This document shows positions 31,231 to 33,710 of a stretch of 33,710 nt of DNA, piece after piece. The position numbers and the translations under genes were made by a program. The first letter of the stretch is position 1. Every line of letters begins with the position of its first letter. The notes below the pieces were generated by a model, which did not search any database, was not told where the DNA came from, and was given only the letters and a program-made list of their open reading frames with translations. Origin of the DNA: Holophagales bacterium (GTDB lineage Bacteria > Acidobacteriota > Thermoanaerobaculia > Multivoradales > Multivoraceae); the NCBI GenBank assembly GCA_009837885.1, contig VXSP01000043.1, positions 165,998 to 199,707 on the forward strand. The letters are read 5' to 3'.

Positions 31231-32604
31231 ATGATTCGCTCACCGCTGTTCTGGCGCCTCTTTCTGGGCGGCATCGCGCTGCTGGTTTCGGGTTTCCTGC
31301 TGGGCGGAGCGGTGGCCTCGGGCCGGGTCGGCTCGGTTCTGGTCTGGACCGTGGCGCTCCTCGCTGGCGTCGGTGTGGGGCTGGCCGCCGGCAGTCTGGC
31401 GAAGCGGGCGCGGCGCCTGCTGACAAGGGCCTCGACGCTCGGCTCGCCCGCGCCTCCAGGAGAGGCGGGTTCCGGTGATGAACTCGCCCGCCTCGAGGCC
31501 TGTCTCGAGGAGAACGAGGCACGGTTCGGGGAACAGGTGGAACAACTCAAGGCGGAACGCAACCGGTTGACGGCGGTGCTGGGCGGCATGGTCGAAGGGG
31601 TGGTGGCGATCGATCGCGACCGGCGGGTGCTGCACCTGAACGCGGTGGCCGCGAACTGGTTCGGACGCCCGGAGCCCGAGTTGGCGGTCGGACGTCCGAT
31701 CTACGAGCTGTCGCGGCAGCCGGAGATCTCCGGCGCGCTGATCGAGGCGATGGAGAAGCGGACGCAGGTGAGTCGGACCTTCGCGCTGGTGCGCCTGGCC
31801 GGCGAGGAACGGAACCGGTTCGAGCTCAACGCGTCGCCCCTGCTCTCGTCCCGGCGGGACGGCGAACCTGTCGAAGGGGCGGTGGCTGTGATCCACGACA
31901 TCACGGAGCTGGAGCGGCTTGAGAGCGTGCGCCGTGACTTCGTGTCGAACGTCTCGCACGAGCTGAAGACGCCGCTGACCGCCATTCGCGGCTACGTGGA
32001 AACGCTGCTGGACGGCGACCCGATCGACGGCCCGACGCGGGGGCGCTTCCTGCGCAAGATCCGCCGGCAGAGCAACCGTCTGGGCGCGCTGGTTTCCGAT
32101 CTGCTCACCCTGTCGCGGATCGAGTCCTCGATCGAGCCGCCGGAGAAGGTCCTCGATCTGCGGTCGGCGGCCGGCGAAGTGCTGAATCTGCTCGGTCCGG
32201 CCAGCGAGGAGCGGGGTCTCGAGCTGGTCGCGGAGTTCCCCGACGAGGCGGTCGAGGTGCTGGGCGAAGAGGAAGCGATCCGGCAGGCGCTGTCGAACCT
32301 GGTCGACAACGCGGTCAAGTACTCGTCGGCGGGCGGTCGTGTAGTCGTGCGCCTGCAGGCGCGGAACGGGCGGGCGGTGCTTGAGGTCGAAGACCGGGGA
32401 CCGGGCATCGCCAGCGAACACCTGGACCGGATCTTCGAACGCTTCTACCGGGTCGACCGCGCCCGCTCCAGGGAGCTCGGGGGCACCGGCCTGGGCCTGG
32501 CGATCGTCAAGAACGTCGCTCGACGACACGGCGGCGGAGTGGAGGTGGAGAGCGAACGGGGACGGGGCTCCACGTTCCGGCTCTGGTTGCCTGCGGCAGA
32601 ATGA
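31231..32604 (+). CDS. phoR: Phosphate regulon sensor histidine kinase PhoR
   Basis: This 457-residue membrane kinase has two N-terminal helices (about 9-31 and 33-56) with almost no periplasmic loop, as in E. coli PhoR. A coiled coil (about 85-112) and a PAS domain follow (about 112-220: MVEGVVAIDRDRRVLHLNAVAANWFG). HisKA has the phosphoacceptor His about 243 in FVSNVSHELKTPLTAIRGYVETLL. The HATPase domain has N-box NLVDNAVKYS near 356, G1 EDRGPGIA near 387, F-box ERFYRVDRAR and G2 GGTGLGLAIVKN near 418. The lack of an external sensing domain fits signalling through PstSCAB and PhoU. I chose ATG 31231 at the first helix; the frame is open to 31129 but upstream codons look non-coding. Confidence 0.9.
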   Translation: MIRSPLFWRLFLGGIALLVSGFLLGGAVASGRVGSVLVWTVALLAGVGVGLAAGSLAKRARRLLTRASTLGSPAPPGEAGSGDELARLEACLEENEARFGEQVEQLKAERNRLTAVLGGMVEGVVAIDRDRRVLHLNAVAANWFGRPEPELAVGRPIYELSRQPEISGALIEAMEKRTQVSRTFALVRLAGEERNRFELNASPLLSSRRDGEPVEGAVAVIHDITELERLESVRRDFVSNVSHELKTPLTAIRGYVETLLDGDPIDGPTRGRFLRKIRRQSNRLGALVSDLLTLSRIESSIEPPEKVLDLRSAAGEVLNLLGPASEERGLELVAEFPDEAVEVLGEEEAIRQALSNLVDNAVKYSSAGGRVVVRLQARNGRAVLEVEDRGPGIASEHLDRIFERFYRVDRARSRELGGTGLGLAIVKNVARRHGGGVEVESERGRGSTFRLWLPAAE

Positions 32605-32627
32605 GGCCCGCTTGCAGAATGAGGCGT

Positions 32628-32662
32628 ACTTCACGCATTCTTCACACGGCTGGGTGACATTC
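32628..32662 (+). promoter_or_regulatory. Candidate Pho box upstream of phoU
   Basis: ACTTCAC (32628-32634), four bases, TCTTCAC (32639-32645), again an 11-bp period. A weak -10-like GACATT begins 10 bp after the second heptamer. The site lies in the 77-bp gap between phoR and phoU, so phoU may have its own PhoB-dependent promoter as well as read-through from phoBR. Confidence 0.65.
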
Positions 32663-32681
32663 CCCGGCGAGGATCAAGGGC

Positions 32682-33338
32682 TTGGGAATCCATCTGCAGC
32701 GCGATCTGGACGAAGTGACGCGGTCGCTCCTCGAGGTGGCGGCGATGGTCGAGGACATGATCGCGAAGTCGCTGCAGGCGCTCCGGGAGCGGAGCGTCGA
32801 TCTGGCCCATGAGGTTCAGCGTCAGGACCGCGTCATCGATGCCCGGGAGATCGAGGTCGAAGAGGAGTGCCTCAAGATCCTGGCCCTGCACTCGCCGGTG
32901 GCGTCGGATCTCAGGATGGTCGTCACCTGGCTCAAGGTGAACAACGACCTTGAACGCGCGGGGGATCTGGCCCGGAACCTCGCCGAGCGGGCAGAGAGTC
33001 TCGCCGTGGCGGAGCCGGTCGAAGTCCCGCGGGAGATCTGGACCATGGCCGAGCGCATCCAGAAGATGTTGCGGGCGGCCCTGGACGCGGTCGTGGGAGG
33101 CGACACGGAACTCGCCCGCTCGGTCATAGCCGAGGACGAGGTCGTCGACCGAAGCCACGAGGCCATGTACGGCGTAGTGACGGCGATGATCAGGGAAGAG
33201 CCCGGGTCCGCGGCGGTCTGCATCCAGTTCCTGTCGATCTCACGCTACCTGGAGCGGATGGCGGATCTGGCGACGAACATCGCCGAGGATGTCGTCTTCC
33301 TGGTCGACGGCGAGGTGGTGCGCCACCAGGCGCTATAG
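32682..33338 (+). CDS. phoU: Phosphate signalling protein PhoU
   Basis: This 218-residue all-helical protein has two repeated three-helix PhoU domains (about 5-100 and 110-205). The metal-binding acidic motifs are NNDLERAGDLARNLAER near 88 and SRYLERMADLATNIAED near 188, both of the family pattern (D/E)xxxD with a central Arg. PhoU links the Pst transporter to PhoR and shuts down the regulon when phosphate is sufficient; it is cytoplasmic and peripheral to the membrane. The start is TTG 32682, with AAGGG four bases before it, and the protein begins GIHLQRDLDEVTRSLLEVAAMVED as PhoU normally does, so no residues seem missing. It lies with phoBR here, 13 kb from pst, in contrast to E. coli where phoU ends the pst operon. 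Confidence 0.93.
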   Translation: MGIHLQRDLDEVTRSLLEVAAMVEDMIAKSLQALRERSVDLAHEVQRQDRVIDAREIEVEEECLKILALHSPVASDLRMVVTWLKVNNDLERAGDLARNLAERAESLAVAEPVEVPREIWTMAERIQKMLRAALDAVVGGDTELARSVIAEDEVVDRSHEAMYGVVTAMIREEPGSAAVCIQFLSISRYLERMADLATNIAEDVVFLVDGEVVRHQAL

Positions 33339-33344
33339 GGGGGG

Positions 33345-33373
33345 TTTACGGCTGCCGCAGAAGCGGCTAGACT
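33345..33373 (+). promoter_or_regulatory. Candidate sigma70-type promoter for tRNA-Thr and tuf
   Basis: TTTACG (33345-33350) and TAGACT (33368-33373) are separated by exactly 17 bp, just downstream of phoU. Transcription would begin near 33380, about 130 bp before the tRNA. The stretch 33380-33511 shows no gene. Confidence 0.5.
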
Positions 33374-33511
33374 CCGCCCCTTCCCCGCGAAGCACCGCAG
33401 GAGTCGGCTCCGAGGTGCGGGTCGCATTGCGTGTCGAGGGTCGACCTGGGGAGCGGAAACGGGGGTCCCGAACACACCAGAGACTTGAAGACGGGGAAAC
33501 CTGAGACGGCT

Positions 33512-33586
33512 GCCCACGTGGCTCAGGGGTAGAGCACTTCCTTGGTAAGGAAGGGGTCACCGGTTCAAATCCGGTCGTGGGCTCCA
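33512..33586 (+). tRNA. tRNA-Thr (anticodon GGT)
   Basis: A full cloverleaf is visible. The acceptor stem pairs GCCCACG (33512-33518) with CGTGGGC (33576-33582), followed by discriminator T and an encoded CCA (33584-33586). The anticodon arm is CTTCC-TTGGTAA-GGAAG, giving anticodon GGT for threonine. The T arm is CCGG-TTCAAAT-CCGG. A tRNA-Thr directly before tuf is a conserved bacterial arrangement, as in thrT-tufB of E. coli, which supports the call. Confidence 0.97.
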
Positions 33587-33656
33587 GACAGGCTTATCCA
33601 GGCAGAACACAAACACGGACAGTTGATCCGCTGAGGCGGGAGAGGCAACGAGCGTC

Positions 33657-33710
33657 ATGGCGAAGGAGAAGTTCGAGCGTACGAAGCCGCACGTGAACGT
33701 GGGGACGATC
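33657..33710 (+). CDS. tuf: Elongation factor Tu, N-terminal fragment (cut by window end)
   Basis: The last 54 bases encode the first 18 residues, MAKEKFERTKPHVNVGTI, the near-invariant start of bacterial EF-Tu just before its P-loop (GHVDHGKT, outside the window). EF-Tu is the GTPase that brings aminoacyl-tRNA to the ribosome. ATG 33657 lies 70 bp after the tRNA-Thr, so the two are probably co-transcribed. The gene is truncated only by the window edge. Confidence 0.96.
   Translation, partial: MAKEKFERTKPHVNVGTI

Overview
The window is high-GC bacterial DNA, densely packed and with no mobile elements, CRISPR or rRNA. I infer an uncultured Acidobacteriota (Thermoanaerobaculia-like) chromosome. 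The main basis is the C-terminal domain of the giant secreted protein at 3924-8942, a type I remember as widespread in that group. Supporting signs are many secreted proteins, GTG/TTG starts and a tRNA-Thr(GGT)-tuf junction at the right end. The taxonomic call is inference.

Layout. 1-216: non-coding with four short hairpins. 217-3906: a secreted RidA-like protein, divergent from a compact run of ThuA-like protein, PLP aminotransferase and CitE-like lyase. 3924-8942: a 1672-residue secreted multidomain protein (cadherin-like, arylsulfotransferase-like propeller, four Calx-beta, PKD, C-terminal domain). 9137-9619: a DUF1640-like coiled-coil membrane protein. 9727-15022: an envelope-trafficking module (LolA-like periplasmic protein, two FtsX-type permeases, LolD-like ATPase, outer-membrane beta-barrel). 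15259-19635: pstS-pstC-pstA followed by two overlapping pstB-type genes. 19718-20878: an orphan AAA_14/DUF4143 ATPase. 20948-25588: two divergent cytochromes P450, an SRPBCC protein coupled to one of them, and an acyl-CoA dehydrogenase. 25572-28966: a ceramidase-family hydrolase and an S9 peptidase lipoprotein. 29018-33338: an OprO/P-type porin, phoB, phoR and phoU. 33512-33710: tRNA-Thr and the start of tuf.

How the genes work together. The main theme is phosphate. Two loci 10.6 kb apart (pst and porin/phoBR/phoU) are linked by a shared motif. Heptamer pairs with an 11-bp period lie upstream of pstS, phoB, the divergent porin and phoU, and the pstS and phoB copies each sit 11 bp upstream of a -10-like hexamer. 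This looks like a clade-specific Pho box. The predicted circuit is: the porin admits phosphate, PstSCAB imports it, and PhoR/PhoB/PhoU sense and regulate.

The most striking observation is that the two PstB-type ATPases have complementary motif losses. PstB-1 keeps LSGGQ but lacks the Q-loop Gln and the switch His. PstB-2 keeps both of those but has LSLEQ. Together they could form one canonical and one degenerate ATP site, meaning an asymmetric heterodimeric phosphate importer. Other points of interest are the paired P450s lacking the I-helix Thr, a ceramidase-family enzyme with Asn at the usual Ser nucleophile position, and several genes whose predicted mRNAs are nearly leaderless.
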